A stretch of DNA of 64,000 nt from Chaenocephalus aceratus (GCA_023974075.1 JAMFTG010000111.1:208501-272500), one strand, 5' to 3'. Counted from the stretch's first letter, positions 22,578 to 35,495 are shown. A program made the numbers and translations. The notes: a model not told the origin generated them from the sequence alone.

Positions 22578-23732
22578 GGGACGTTTCCCTTTAAGGAAGC
22601 TTACAAAATATCTTCATTCATATGTCGAGGCGTCCGTGTCGCTGCCTGTCCTCTAAAATGTTTTGTTCTCAATTCTTGCTTTTGCAGCGTGTAATGTCAA
22701 ATGCTGTCAAAGACTGTGTTGACATGTCATGGAGTGCTTTTGGTGCCTTATTTCAAGACATGCAGATTCAAGTATTTAATCTAAATATTCATCTTAGTTT
22801 CAGACGTGCATTCTTACAGTCAGCTCGACCACAAGCTAACCGAAACACAAATGATAAATATCTTTAAATAGCAGAAGTATCATTGCTTGTGATAATCATA
22901 CATTTGCTTATTTGCTTGCATCATTCCTGTATTTGAGGGTCTGGACTTTTAGCAAACTTGGCTTGCCCAATTGGAGGCTTTTTCTTTGCTTGTTAGAATA
23001 ATATTTAATGAGTTTAAAAAAAGTTTTCTTCTTTTCAGTGGGGATGCTTTTGCAGTGCATTTGTTATGTGGGCGCTGGAGAACAAAACAAACACAAACAA
23101 AGACAGTCCCAATGTTTTAAACACAAAACTCGTGAACGTGGGTTTCATTAGTGCCATTTGGTGACTTCAGCTTCCGATGCCAACGCGTTAACTCGGGAAC
23201 AAAGTCTGACAAGTCAGCAGGTCGCTAAATCAAAACTTTTCAGAATCTTTGTTAACTTCTCTCCACGCCTTCGTGACCTGAGCCGACTGACACTTGGACA
23301 GGAGGAACCCCGAGTCACAGCAAGTGGAGGAGAAGGAGATAATTAAGAGAATAGAACGTGGTGACACTGCCTGTGTGTCTTGCTCATTAAGACGACTGTG
23401 GAAGTGAGGATGTTCAATTTAATCACTGCTGTGCGCTCAGAGGGTGACACAAAACACCTCGAGGCGACAGAGAGCACCATACCATATGCACAATTCTCTA
23501 AAGCCTCCTTATTGTGTCACAAAAACGGCTCTATTTCACGATGTCTAGCAGTGCACTGTAGCTACAGTTATTGCATCTCCCTTTATTTTGCATGTGCTGC
23601 TCCAAACTATAAGATCAAAACACATCAGAGCTTCATAAAGCTCGGAGGAGGGAATCCAGGAGAGGATAAGAAACATTCGTGAGGGAGGGTTTTCAAGACT
23701 TGCCTTCTAATTAGCACCATAATCATTAATTA

Positions 23733-23734
<2 letters not shown>
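22578..23734. other. unique sequence, no gene seen
   Basis: The plus-strand open frames at 22622-22867 and 23380-23682 have no recognised domain and no convincing splice context. Confidence 0.45.

Positions 23735-23786
<52 letters not shown>
23735..23786. repeat. (GT)n microsatellite
   Basis: About 26 uninterrupted GT units. Confidence 0.95.
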
Positions 23787-23788
<2 letters not shown>

Positions 23789-23991
23789 CATGCAAACAGC
23801 ACAGTGTGAATGTCTCGCAAATGTACAAAGCAGCAGAGAGCAGGGGATAAATATAAACATGCGCCTCGAGGAAGACGGATTTCTGGGGAAGTGTGGAAAC
23901 ACGTGCTCCCCTGCACAAAGACACTTTCATAGGGAGCGGTTCACCTCGAGTGGTAGCAGTTAAAAAGTTTTCCAACAACATGCTGTTCTCA

Positions 23992-25052
23992 AAGAGGACC
24001 TGCTGATGTTCAGGTTCATATGTAGTGTCTCTACTTTAAAGAGTCCTCTCCTGCTGATGTTCAGGTGTATATCAGTATGTAGTGTCTCTACTTTAAAGAG
24101 TCCTCTCCTGCTGATGTTCAGGTGTATATCAGTATGTAGTGTCTCTACTTTAAAGAGTCCTCTCCTGCTGATGTTCAGGTGTATATCAGTATGTAGTGTC
24201 TCTACTTTAAAGAGTCCTCTCCTGCTGATGTTCAGGTGTATATCAGTATGTAGTGTCTCTACTTTAAAGAGTCCTCTCCTGCTGATGTTCAGGTGTATAT
24301 CAGTATGTAGTCTCTACTTTAAAGAGTCCTCTCCTGCTGATATTTAGGTGTATATCAGTATGTAGTGTCTCTACTTTAAAGAGTCCTCTCCTGCTGATGT
24401 TCAGGTGTATATCAGTATGTAGTGTCTCTACTTTAAAGAGTCCTCTCCTGCTGATGTTCAGGTGTATATCAGTCTGTAGTGTCTCTACTTTAAAGAGTCC
24501 TCTCCTGCTGATGTTCAGGTGTATATCAGTATGTAGTGTCTCTACTTTAAAGAGTCCTCTCCTGCTGATGTTCAGGTGTATAATCAGTATGTAGTGTCTC
24601 TACTTTAAAGAGTCCTCTCCTGCTGATGTTCAGGTGTATGTCAGTATGTAGTGTCTACTTAAGAGTCTCTCCTGCTGATGTTCAGGTGTATATCAGTATG
24701 TAGTCTACTTTAAAGAGTCCTCTCCTGCTGATATTTAGGTGTATATCAGTATGTAGTGTCTCTACTTTAAAGAGTCCTCTCCTGCTGATGTTCAGGTGTA
24801 TATCAGTATGTAGTGTCTCTACTTTAAAGAGTCCTCTCCTGCTGATGTTCAGGTGTATATCAGTATGTAGTGTCTCTACTTTAAAGAGTCCTCTCCTGCT
24901 GATGTTCAGGTGTAATATCAGTATGTAGTGTCTCTACTTTAAAGAGTCCTCTCCTGCTGATGTTCAGGTGTATATCAGTATGTAGTGTCTCTACTTTAAA
25001 GAGTCCTCTCCTGCTGATGTTCAGGTGTATATCAGTATGTAGTGTCTCTACT
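23992..25052 (+). repeat. 57-bp minisatellite, array B (about 18 copies)
   Basis: Same unit and orientation as array A, with the same founder signature at the left edge (aaagaggac then ctgatgttcaggttcat). Several units carry small deletions, around 24310, 24640-24720 and 24905. Confidence 0.95.
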
Positions 25053-25160
25053 GGGACATAATAATAATAATAATACATTTATTTTGGGGGTAGCCTTTCA
25101 TAACACCCAAGGACACCTTACAGGGTTACAGATTTACATTTTACCTTACAAATTAAAACA
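25053..25160 (-). mobile_element. retroelement 3'-tail fragment with (AAT)n
   Basis: ataataataataataataca then tttattttgggggtagcc and acacccaaggacacctt resembles a LINE tail. It sits between array B and the rest of the same element. Confidence 0.5.
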
Positions 25161-25239
25161 GTGGATTTAGTGAAGTATCAGCCGGGGTAAGACAAGACAA
25201 ACAACAGGAAATTGACTACAAAAGGACACAAAAGGACAC

Positions 25240-25712
25240 AGGGTACAGATTATAGAGAAAATGCCAGTTTGAACAGGTGGGTTTTGAATGTTCAAAAAGC
25301 TCTTTATTTTTCTCATACTGCCTGTGCTGCAGCACCCTCTTTTCACCCTCTGTCTGAAACCAGAGCCCAGTCTGCTCTGATTGGTTAGCTGGCCGGCTCT
25401 GTTCTGATTGGTCAACCACTTAGAGATGTCCCTAGACGTGTTGAAGCGCTAGCCTAGTGCTAGTTTTCTTTCACACATTTCCCTTATTTGGATCAATAAA
25501 GTACATCTTACCTTATAAAGTACATTTGAGCCAATAAAAACGCGGGTGTTACATAGTGATGTCACTATGATCCGGAATTAAGGGAACGGAAAAAGCCTTT
25601 ATTGGACTCCATAGAGGTCAATGGTAATAAAGCACTTCTTGAACATTAACACATGGAGTCATGTGACAGTAGAGGCACAAACATATGAACCTGGAAATCA
25701 GCACACCATATT
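25240..25712. mobile_element. remainder of the TTAAAGGGG-type element after array B
   Basis: It contains the family's internal blocks in order: accctctgtctgaaaccaga, gtctgctctgattggtta, ctgttctgattggtcaacca, gtgatgtcactatg, and a right end like gaacctggaaatcagcac. With array B as its amplified left end this would be one element of about 1.7 kb. Confidence 0.55.
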
Positions 25713-27000
25713 CCAGCTGAAGTGTTGAACGTTATATCAAAACAGAAGCCAATATAAAGCGTTTCTAGAAGAGCCTAACATACTCACAGAGACACATTAA
25801 CATGTACTCTTTGTAGCTGCTCTCATCACTACAGGCTTCTGCCGGGGTGAGGACTGTTTTGGCAGCAGCGCCGGAGGGATTGATCTCGTAAATGCGGGAT
25901 TTGAACCGTCTTTAGGCTGCAGACTCTAACTTTAAAAGCAGCTTGAAAGTTTTGTCAAATGCCTGTTTAAAGATCCTACACTCGTGCACAGCTCTGTCGG
26001 ACATTGTAGTTCCAGTAATCCAAAATTCGATTGACGGACAAGATACAGTACGTCTCAGGATCTGACTCTTTACTTCAACAAAAAAAAAAACACGCATATT
26101 TTCGCAGGTCAAAAACGATGTTGCTCTTTGCTTCTTTCTCCTTCTCACACACACACAATCACCAGCAGCTGCCGTCGGCTATAACGTCTCGTAATCACAA
26201 GCAGCTGCGGTCGTCTATAACGTCAATTTCACACGGCTGGTTCAAATAAATGATATGATAGCACAAACAACAAAGGATTATAATATTCAAATATATCAAA
26301 CTATACATTTTAACATATGGCTCCTACAGACATCTTAATGCCTCTGAAGGATTGCATTAGACGAACCATCTATACGGCAAACAGAAATTATCAATGTCTT
26401 CTTGTTAACAACCATGATGGATGTATAATGTAATGTAATGTTAACAACCATGATGGACCACCAGAACCACCAGACTCTGAATGTGAAGCCTAGTTATTCA
26501 CAGAGAGAAAGAAACCTGGCAAATTAAGACAGATCCTCTGAAATGTTCTTATCATTAACCGGTTGGTAAACTGCTTGGTAAAGACATAACACCCTCAGCA
26601 TGTCCTCTGATCCCTGATACGTAAGATGTTCTACAAATAAAATAATGAGGCAATTTGAGGTGTCAAACATCAAAAGAAATATCCAAACAACTGCTCCTCT
26701 CTCCCATCGGCAGGGCGGCCATTTTTTAAACCAATTTAACACAGAAAGCGCAGCACAGCGCGTGAGGCTCGACGGTGTTTTAAAAAAAAGAAAATATGGC
26801 AGAGTGCATCGGTCAGACTGTGACAGGAACTCAATGATCTTCACATCGTGGGCCATGAAATTCATTTTGGAGCAGAATGGCCGAGGAAAGTGGCCGACAA
26901 ATGAGAGGAAATAGGCGAGGAAAGGTGTGGAGCTCGACATACAACAACACTCTCTGCTAAAGAACAGGTGCATTATTAATAATCATGTTCAAAAATAACG
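25713..27000. other. unique sequence, no gene seen
   Basis: A local direct repeat of gttaacaaccatgatgga lies near 26405/26441. No convincing exon. Confidence 0.45.
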
Positions 27001-27990
27001 TGCAATTACGTATCTGCCACTATGTTGTTTTGCACTATTCAATACTGCTTGTCACTGTACAGTTTTTTTAATAAATTATTTGACCGTCTATGTTTCCTTT
27101 AGTTATTTCATTATCTTTTTTTACTGCAGTGTTACTGCTATTGCACTATCCATCTATCCATCCATCCATCCATCCATCCATCTATCCATCTATCTATCCA
27201 TCTATCCATCTATCCATCTATCCATCCATCCATCTATCTATCCATCTATCCATCTATCCATCCATCATCCATCTATCTATCTATCTATCTATCTCATCAT
27301 CCATCCATCCATCCATCCATCCATCCATTCTATCTATCTATCCATCCTATCTATCCATCCATCCATCATCCATCCATCCATCTATCTATCTATCTATCCA
27401 TCCATCTATCTATCCACCCATCTATATCCATCCATCCATCTATCCATCCATCTATCTATATATCCATCCATCTATCTATCCATCCATCCATCTATCCATC
27501 CATCTATCTATCTATATATATATATCCATCTATCCATCCATCCATCAATCTATCCATCCATCATCCATCTATCCATCCTATCCTCCATCCATCTATCTAT
27601 CCATCTATCCATCCATCCGTCCATCCGTCCATCCATCTATCCATCCATCCATCCATCCATCCATCTATCTATCCATCCATCTATCAATCTGTCCATCCAT
27701 CCATCTATCTATCCATCCATCCGTCCATCCATCTATCCATCCATCCATCCATCCATCAATCTATCCATCCATCCATCCAACCATCTATCCATCCATCCAT
27801 CCATCCATCCATCTATCCATCCATCCATCTATCTATCTATCCATCCATCCGTCCATCCATCTATCCATCCATCATCCATCCATCCATCAATCTTTTTATT
27901 ATGCTGCTGTCCTTATTGTATCGTAACTCTGGCACAACAATTTCCTTCGGGATAAATAAAGTCCTGTCTTATGTCTCTTATCTTATCTTA
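27001..27990 (+). mobile_element. LINE 3' tail split by a tetranucleotide array
   Basis: The first part (tgttgttttgcactattcaa, tgcttgtcactgtac, ctgctattgcact) and the last part (ttattatgctgctgtcct, gtatcgtaactctggcac, tccttcgggataaataaag, cttatcttatc) read as one LINE-type tail with the ATCC array in the middle. Confidence 0.65.
27146..27893. repeat. (ATCC/ATCT)n tetranucleotide array
   Basis: About 750 bp of ATCC and ATCT units with a few 3-nt steps (catcatcc) that shift the frame. Long Ser-Ile-His frames here are artefacts. Confidence 0.95.
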
Positions 27991-29213
27991 ACAGTCTTCT
28001 CAGTTCGGACTTCAGCCGATAAAAGACAGCACCAATAAGTTTAAACTTAAAATGGTAAGTGCATCCCAATCTTCATTTAGAATATTCAACATGTTCCACT
28101 TGTTGCATAAAGCTGATTGGGTCTTATCTTGCTAATCAATCAACATGTTAAGCTTGCCTTGCAGAGGAATTTAATTGTGTTAAGCACGGACCCTTTTTTT
28201 AAAGTGGAAATTCATTTTCTTGTTATTTCTTATAAGATGGAATGAGATAAATAAAGTTTCTTACACTGATAAGATGTTTGAGCAGCCAGGATAAAGACAG
28301 CAGCACTCAACAGAAACGTTGTATAATAGGGAATACAAACTCACAGCAAGACACTGAGCAAGATAAATAACCAAATAGAGAAAGTTAATTTAACACCAGA
28401 GTTTCCTGCTGCATTAAAGTTTGGATGCATATTTAAAAACTAAAATATGACAGGACAGGAAGAGGTGTACGAGTTATTCTAAACAGATGTTCTTTAAAAA
28501 CGTTTTGATAGTGTGTGTACTCAATTAAGTAATATCATTTGTTTCAATTCCAATGCAAACCAATATGTCCGCTAAGTTTTAATAGCTATTACTTCTACTC
28601 TGAGGTTTGTTTAATCAGACCTGCAGACGACTATACAACAGTCCGGACGTCAAAGGTGAATTGAGATTATACATTTTCTATTTGAATAATATTACGTATC
28701 TTCCCCATCTGTGTTTCCATTCATCCCTGCCTTTCTTGGAGTAAGCTAACATTGAAATGGCTTCTCTGTGTATCAAGAGAAGTCTTTTCTCCGGGTGTTT
28801 GAAATGCATCTGGGGCGCCATGTCTCAGCCTCTCTGTTTTGGGGGTGTGGAGAGTGGGTGTGTGTGTGTGGTGTGGTGTGTGTGTGTGTGTGCATATATC
28901 TTTGTATGTTCACTCTTAGATTAAAGGAGAGCAAGCCAGTGAATATGCATATTCACGCGTGCGTATCGCTGATAAGAAACACTGCAGCGGGATCTGGAAG
29001 GAAACCCTCATACAGTGCAGAGTACACATGTTCAGATGGGAACATGCACATGCAGGCATACAGGGATACCATAATTACATGCTTGTTAGCATACCGTGAA
29101 AGAAATTATGGTGAGCATGCTGGAAAGTACTTCACCAGGAGTTTATAATCTGTTTCACTGTAGATTTAGCATGTTCTAGTTTTAGTTGGATTACCCAAAA
29201 GCTACACCCGAAC
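27991..29213. other. unique sequence, no gene seen
   Basis: A short interrupted GT run lies near 28857-28893. Otherwise no feature. Confidence 0.45.
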
Positions 29214-29395
29214 TTGCAATGTCTTTATATTGTTATCAATGTTTTCTGCTGTACAAAGAGATTCCATCTTCTGTGTTTTCTGTTTTATTGTTCTATACGT
29301 TGCACTGTTGGAGGAGCCTGTGACCGACGTGTTTTATTGACATATCTACTCTGTAGCTAATGTGTCAATGACAATAAAGCCTTGAAACTGAAAAA
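29214..29395 (+). mobile_element. LINE-like 3' tail remnant
   Basis: ctgttttattgttctata, gcactgttggaggagcctgt and tgtcaatgacaataaagcct form a typical fish LINE tail ending at cttgaaactgaaaa. Confidence 0.5.
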
Positions 29396-30017
29396 CCTGT
29401 CCGAATGCAGTAAAGCTAGAAACACTATCGTTTATCTCGCTGGATTTCCAATAACTGCAACATCGTGGTGACGCCACAACGAGACGCCCGAGCTGCAGAG
29501 AGCAACATTTACCTAAATTGATAAATGAGGAAACACACCGTCTAAATAACAGACACTGAGTCAGACGGTGAAAGACGTAACGTTATGTAATACCTGTGAC
29601 TATAATAAAGATACTGTGTTGAATGACTGAAAAGTATACAATTTGTAGTTTTGGGGGAATCCAACAATATGCAATGTGAAAGTCTTATCAGAAGTGTATA
29701 CAGTATTGTTTGGATATGAAGTAAGTTCCTTCAGGAAGACTACCTTATTGTCTTCGTTCCCCCCCCCCCCCCTTACTTTGGTGTTCGCGGTCAGATTTGA
29801 CCGGTCTTGTTTTAACTGCTATTACAATAACACAACAACCATTAATCATCACCACATTTCATTCAACACCCTTTCAAACTGTACATAGTCTATCAGAGTA
29901 CTGGCACACACGAAGAACTGCAGTAAATATACAAAGAACAGACACTGAACATGTACTGCGTGTGGCCAGCTGTGATCCATGTGGGGGAGGGGCACATAAG
30001 AGCGGGAAATGTGTCGA
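29396..30017. other. unique sequence with a poly-C run
   Basis: A run of about 13 C near 29760-29772. No gene recognised. Confidence 0.45.
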
Positions 30018-30293
30018 ATTGTTCTGTGTGTGTGTGTGTGTGTGTATGTGTGTGTGGTCTAGCATTACTATACTTGTGGGGACCTAAATCTGTTTACATA
30101 GTCACGTGTGGGGACTGGCTTCCCTTATGGGGACACATTGGAGGTCCCATAAGGGGATCATTAATTTTAGAGTGAAGACTTGATTAGGGTAAGGGTTAGG
30201 GTTAGGCATGTGTTGGTTATGGTTAAGGTTAGGATTAGTCTCCAGGAAATGCATGTAAGTCAATGTAATGTCCCCTGAAGTGATGTATACATG

Positions 30294-30345
<52 letters not shown>
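30018..30345 (+). repeat. dispersed teleost repeat between two (GT)n tracts
   Basis: ggggacctaaatctgtttac, gtggggactggcttcc, taaggggatcattaatttta, ttagggttaggcatgtgttg and atgtcccctgaagtgatg make up a familiar fish repeat. It is bounded by GT runs at about 30026-30055 and 30296-30342. It includes two TTAGGG-like units that are part of the repeat. Confidence 0.6.
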
Positions 30346-30346
<1 letters not shown>

Positions 30347-31764
30347 ATCTGATCCGAATGGTTACTAATTCCTTTTCTTTATGGCGGTCAGGACCGGGAA
30401 CACCAGGCTGTTACAAAGTTGACTAAATCATCCACACTTCAATGAAAGTGTTGATCAGCCATTGTATATGTTACATGTCTCCTGTGAAGGATATCACGAA
30501 GCCAATCGAATGTAAAACAAAAAAGTTATGATTGATGAAAGTAGTAAATCGGTCAGATTTGACCCGAAGACAACAGGAGGGCTAAATGTATTCGTTTTCA
30601 ATTCTCTCTCAATTCTCAGCTACTTACTTACCATGGGGTCGAATCGACAAAAAATGTACATCGAATATCCTTTAATCAAAAAATAATTGTCTCCCGGTCG
30701 AAGTAAATATGAGCTTTAGTGAAACCAGTTCTACATTTATTTCATATCCATAAACAAGGACTGAGACAAACACCTTCGTAACTTTAGTCAAACCTCGTGT
30801 CACTGAATCAGTTAATGAATTCAGGACTGAATGACCTCTTGGAGCGTCAGACAAACAGGGACGTATCAGAGGATGCTCCTATGTTTGTGGTTTAATAATC
30901 AGCCAATCCAATTCTAATTGGATCTCAGAACAATGTGCTCTATTGAGTTATAATTACTAAAGGCAGCTTTTTAAGGAAGCCTGACATTTCCAAGGTGAAG
31001 AAGACCATGTTCCTTTTGCAGCAATTTAAAAGTTGGACCGGCACCGTGTCAAGAGGAAACTTAAACCAACCTCAATCTTGGAGTTTTGAAAATTGCTTCA
31101 GTCAGGTGTAAAGTCTAAGAAACGAGTATTTTCCAATTTTCTAAAAGAAAGTCAGGGAGAAATTAATCCATTTGACTTGCCTGCCATTAATGTTCCCACT
31201 TCCTTCTCTCTGGATGCTTCAGCTGACTGCTGAGCTTCTTTCATTCCTAAATAAAACATGGCTCCCACTGAATGTTGCATACATGCCTTGGAGTTTAAAT
31301 ACACACGTTCCTCCATCTCCCCGTGCCTCCTGTGAAGCCTCCCCGCCATCCCTCAGCCCTGCGCTACAGAGACAGGAAGTCACTCAATAATGCACGGCTC
31401 TGCCTGGGCGCTGAACCCAACATTAAAACAAAAACACACCACGCTCCCCGAGGTATCTGTAAAGTGACGGCGAGCTCATTCATCATTCATGTTCAGACTC
31501 TCACGTAGCTGTTTCTGCGCGGGAACCTGGACACACTCTTCCAATCGCCAGGTTTCACTTTGCTCAGAGTCTCGGTGTCGCACGGAAAGTCAGGAGGCTG
31601 TGGAAACTTGGTCATGTATACTCTGTAGATTCATTATTTCTGTATCTATGCATTTCTGGGAAGGTATATGACTTGTGTGCACTGCCTTTGAGTACTATTA
31701 AGGTAAGTAAAAAGACTCCATGAAGCTAGGGACACAAAATGGGACATCGCCATGGTTACAGAGG
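30346..31764. other. unique sequence, no gene seen
   Basis: No exon recognised on either strand. Open frames are short. Confidence 0.45.
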
Positions 31765-32062
31765 CTCTATTATGCTTTTGGGTGGTTCCTGTCGTGTTAT
31801 ATTGGTTTTAGTGCATGTCAATGGTCTGCAAGGCTAGAATCCCAAAGAAGGAGTTTCTCTCCCCCCTCTGCCTGAAACGCCTCCATTGGACTCCGTATCA
31901 CTTCCGTACCATAGCGACGTCTCTGTGTTACACTTGCACTCTTATTGGCTAACGCTCAAACAACATTGTACGTGGTGTTAAGGGGCGGGACATCTCTAAG
32001 CGGTTGACCAATCACAACAGAGCCGACCAGATAACCAATCAGAGCAGACTGTTTTGTTGTGT
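31765..32062 (+). mobile_element. internal fragment of the TTAAAGGGG-type element
   Basis: ggttttagtgcatgtcaatg, aacgcctccattggactc, ggggcgggacatctctaagc, ggttgaccaatcacaaca and ccaatcagagcagac occur in family order, opposite in strand to 25240-25440. Confidence 0.6.
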
Positions 32063-32139
32063 TTTCTGGTACTAAACTGAGCCGTTGTGTTCATCAGTAA
32101 AGTGGAACTTCTGTATTTTTTCTTTTAATGTTTATTTTA

Positions 32140-32245
32140 TTATCTTTTACTGTTTTTAAATGCCTTTGTCTGAATGTCTTCCATTTTTGTAAAGCACTTT
32201 TTGTGTTGAAAGGTGCTATATAAATAAACTTGCCTTGCCTACTAA
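32140..32245 (+). mobile_element. LINE-like 3' tail (GGTGCTATATAAATAAAC type)
   Basis: gtaaagcactttttgtgtt, gaaaggtgctatataaat and aaacttgccttgcc. The reverse complement of the same tail is at 52626-52680. Confidence 0.6.
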
Positions 32246-33185
32246 ACATGTTGCACGTGATAATTGAGAAACACTTTCAATTGTTAGGAGTACTGTTGTG
32301 AATGCAGACGTGCAATAAGGACTTGTTTTTCAAAGAGGTTGTGTTGATTAGTTGCGTCGTTGTTGACGTGTAGGTTCTCACCTTGCTAACAATCCAATGA
32401 AAGTTAATGAGACTCTGATATCAGAACAATCAAAGCAAAGGGCTGCGACAGTATCTTTCATTTTGATTTTGTCTTTCATGAAAACAAGTCGTCTTTTACC
32501 TCGGTTCTAATGTCCTTCCTCTGCTCCTCCACATAATCCCTCCTCTAGTTAACCAAAGGGACACCTTGGATTGAAGACAACCAGTTCGAGGAAGCCAGAA
32601 GAAGACATTTGGCAAGAAATACATAACATAATTGTCTTGTGCCTGACTCGTTATTACATCTCTGACTGCCAAAAGGAAAGTAACACTGGATGTGTCTGAG
32701 CACCATCTTTAGGGTATACAGTAAAAGTGCTACTTCCTGCAGCATCTGTCAGCAGTGGGTCGCAGGCAGCAGAACACCAGACACCCATGAGAGGCCGTCT
32801 TAACCACAAAATGGCAGCATTGGATGTTAAAAGAGTCTAAAATGTATGTTCTGCTGGAAAGCAAACCCTCTGTGTGAAAACACATCATAGTATAATACTT
32901 TTACATTTATATATTCAGTTTAATGTGTAATATTCCATCCGTCACTTACTTATAATAACCTGCTTTATATCTTGTTATTGTTAATTTGTAAATTCAAAAT
33001 ATATATGTTCGACTTATTATGCACTTTATAACTTAGATGATGACCAAATATGTATAATATGCGACAGTTATTTTACTCTTGTTTTTATTTATCTCCATTT
33101 TTATAGTCTTTATTATTATTATCATTATTTCCTGATTTTATGTTATTTATTTTAGATTTTATTAATCTGTGTGAATCGTTGCTGT
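32246..33185. other. unique AT-rich sequence, no gene seen
   Basis: No recognisable exon or element. Confidence 0.45.
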
Positions 33186-33390
33186 ACTGTTTTTTTCTCA
33201 CGCTTACCCTGTTGCTGCTTTGTACAACTGAATTTCCCCTCGGGGATTAATAAAGGTTCATCTTATCTTATCTTATCTTATCTTTCTTGTTTATTTCTTG
33301 TCTTTTAGTTTGTATTGTACAATGCCGTGTCTTTGTATGCTGCTGCAACACACACATTACCCAATATCAATAAAGTACTTCTTATCTAAT
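33186..33390 (+). mobile_element. two LINE-like 3' tails in series
   Basis: The first ends ctcggggattaataaagg + (TTATC)n at about 33290. The second ends caatatcaataaagtact + tcttatct at about 33390. Confidence 0.55.
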
Positions 33391-33858
33391 ACAGTCTGTA
33401 AATGTCATACGATGTCAGGTTGGATAAAACACTTGCTTGGCTTCGGTTGCAGATAACTGTCCTGTTTCCTATAAATGTCTTTAAATCAAAAAAGGCGATC
33501 TTTCCACTTAAACACATGGTGTCAACATCACAAAGCCTCTGAAAGGTTTCTGGCTTTATCTCTAAAGGAGAACAAAGGATGCAGTCGGCTTACGTTTACA
33601 AAAGTTAAGCCGGATTTAAATGTCAGTAATGGAGTCGAGTGCTGCAGCTGATCAACAACGTGGCTCCACATCAAATATGCAACACCTGAAGCTGTTCAGC
33701 GTGGGCTGTTTGGGGCAGGTCTCCAATGGGGCATGGAGTGAGGACACTAAAGGTACACGGAGGAATTAACAGCTACACCTTTAACTCAAAATACATTTCC
33801 AAGTTCAAAAAAGGATATTTTAACCCTTTATCAGGCGAGGAACCATATTCGGTAACTT
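33391..33858. other. unique sequence, no gene seen
   Basis: Nothing recognised. Confidence 0.45.
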
Positions 33859-34826
33859 AGAATAGAATAGAATAGAATTCCTTTCTTGTCATCGCACCAG
33901 GCACAACGACATTTAAAAAAGCAATCCTCGCAGTGCATTTCCACATAAAACGAATATATCTATATAAACATATACACATTCAACATGCTCACACATCCAT
34001 ACCAACATGCCCACATGCCCCACATCATTTAAATACAGTTTACAATATAAAAAAACACAGGGATGATATTTTGCATCTCTGATGTCGATCAGTTAATAAG
34101 TTAATACAACTATTAAAAAGTAGTGCAGTTGGAAGTTGTAACTGTTCAGTTCTCGTATGGCTCTGGGGTAGAAACTGTTTTTCAGTCGGTTTGTCCTTGA
34201 GTGGATTGACCTGCAGCGTCTACCCTCCGGTAGACGCTGCAGGTCAATCCACTCAAGGACAGAAGAAGAGCAAACAGGAAGTGTCCAGGGTGTGAAGAGT
34301 CTGCAATTATTTTGCCTGCTCTGTTGAGGCAACGCTGGCTGAAGAGTTCCTCCAGAAGGCAGCGAGCAGCCGATGACCTTCTGGGCTGCGTTGATGACCC
34401 TCTGAAGGCTTTCCTGTCCTCTTCGGAGCAGCTGGCACACCACGTGGTGAGGCAATACGCCAGCACTCTCTCTACGGAGCAGCGGTAGAAAGACACCAGG
34501 TTGTTTGTCCTGAGGATGCTCAGGAGGTGGGGTCGCTGCTGGGCCTTTTCACAGATGTTGTGGTGTTGATAGACCGGGATAGATCTTCAGCAATGTGTGT
34601 GCCGAGGAACCTGAAGGCGGGAACCCTTTCCACACAGGTGATGTACAGTGGATCTGTGTTGTGCTGTTTTTCCTGAAGTCTATAATGAGTTCTTTTGTTT
34701 TTATGGAGGTCAGAACAAGGTTATTATCTGAACACCACACTGCCACTGGATTTCATCCCCGTAGGCTGACTCCTCTCCTCTTGGGATCAGTCCAACCACG
34801 GTTGTGTCGTCCGCGAACTTGATATT
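33859..34826 (-). pseudogene. 5'-truncated LINE (L2/CR1-like) with reverse-transcriptase remnant
   Basis: Read on the minus strand, the sequence encodes the catalytic FADD box of a non-LTR retrotransposon reverse transcriptase (KFADDTTVVGLI, near 34790-34825), then WCSDNNL and KTKELIIDFR (about 34690-34745), then the C-terminal SFYRCSVERVLAYC and NRAGKIIADSSHPGH segments (about 34290-34495) and RTNRLKNSFYPRAIRELN near 34140-34190. It ends in a 3' tail with (ATTCT)n at 33859-33878. The frame is broken, including by a 31-bp inverted duplication at 34193-34260. The 5' end stops exactly where the SINE begins. It is a dead relic. Confidence 0.85.
34193..34260. repeat. perfect inverted repeat inside the LINE
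   Basis: The left arm 34193-34223 and right arm 34230-34260 are perfect 31-bp complements (gtccttgagtggattgac ... cagcgtctac) around a 6-nt loop, cctccg. It duplicates LINE codons in reverse and shifts the frame. Confidence 0.95.
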
Positions 34827-35047
34827 TGATTTGATATACTTTATTAATCCCTCGTGGGATCTCTGCATTCGACCCATCCTAGTGTTAGGAGCAGTGGGCT
34901 GCCATTTTGAACGGCGCCCGTGGAGCAGTGTGGGGAACGGTGCCTTGCTCAGGGACACCTCGGTAGCACTTGGTCTTGCCGGGACTCGAACTGGTGACCT
35001 TCCAGTTGCCAAGCCAAGTCCCTATCGACTTCGCCACCACCGCCCCA
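34827..35047 (-). mobile_element. tRNA-derived SINE, copy 2
   Basis: Same family as 9606-9838. The box-B-like GTTCGAGTCC near 34985 is better preserved. The tail cccacgagggattaataaag is followed by tatatcaaatcaaat. It lies at the truncated end of the LINE. Confidence 0.85.
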
Positions 35048-35329
35048 CTTGACGATGGAATAACTTCCGCACACACCAAACATGGCGTCCCCCCCCCGCA
35101 ACTCAGTGAGGTCGAGAAGCATGTGGTTTTCTCCCAGCCAATCAGCGAAGATCAATATACGCCACAGAGCGTGCCATTGGGGAATTCGAGAGGCCTGAAA
35201 CGGGTTTAGGGTTAAGGTTAACCTAATAGTGCCCTACAAACAGTTATGGCAAATCTGGAACGAAACCCACACAAAAATCAAATAATAATGTATTTAAAAA
35301 ACGATTACAACAGGTGTTATCTTTCCTGT

Positions 35330-35495
35330 AGTGTGTTGAATAGGTTTTAGTGCATGTAAATGGTCTTCTAAGACTAAAATCCCAAAGTACCCCCACATAA
35401 ACGCCTCCATTGGACTCCTTTCTTTACTAAATGGTGACATGGTGTAAGACTTGCACTTCTATTGGCTTTGTCTTCAACAACAATATTCAGGCAGC
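35330..35495 (+). mobile_element. internal fragment of the TTAAAGGGG-type element
   Basis: ataggttttagtgcatgtaa, ctaaaatcccaaagtac, aacgcctccattggactcc and gacttgcacttctattggc are in family order. Confidence 0.55.

Noticed and set aside
27080..27955. Ser-Ile-His rich open frame of 291 codons
   Set aside because: Translation of the ATCC/ATCT array.
30185..30215. TTAGGG-like units suggesting an interstitial telomere
   Set aside because: Only two or three degenerate units within a known dispersed teleost repeat bounded by GT tracts.
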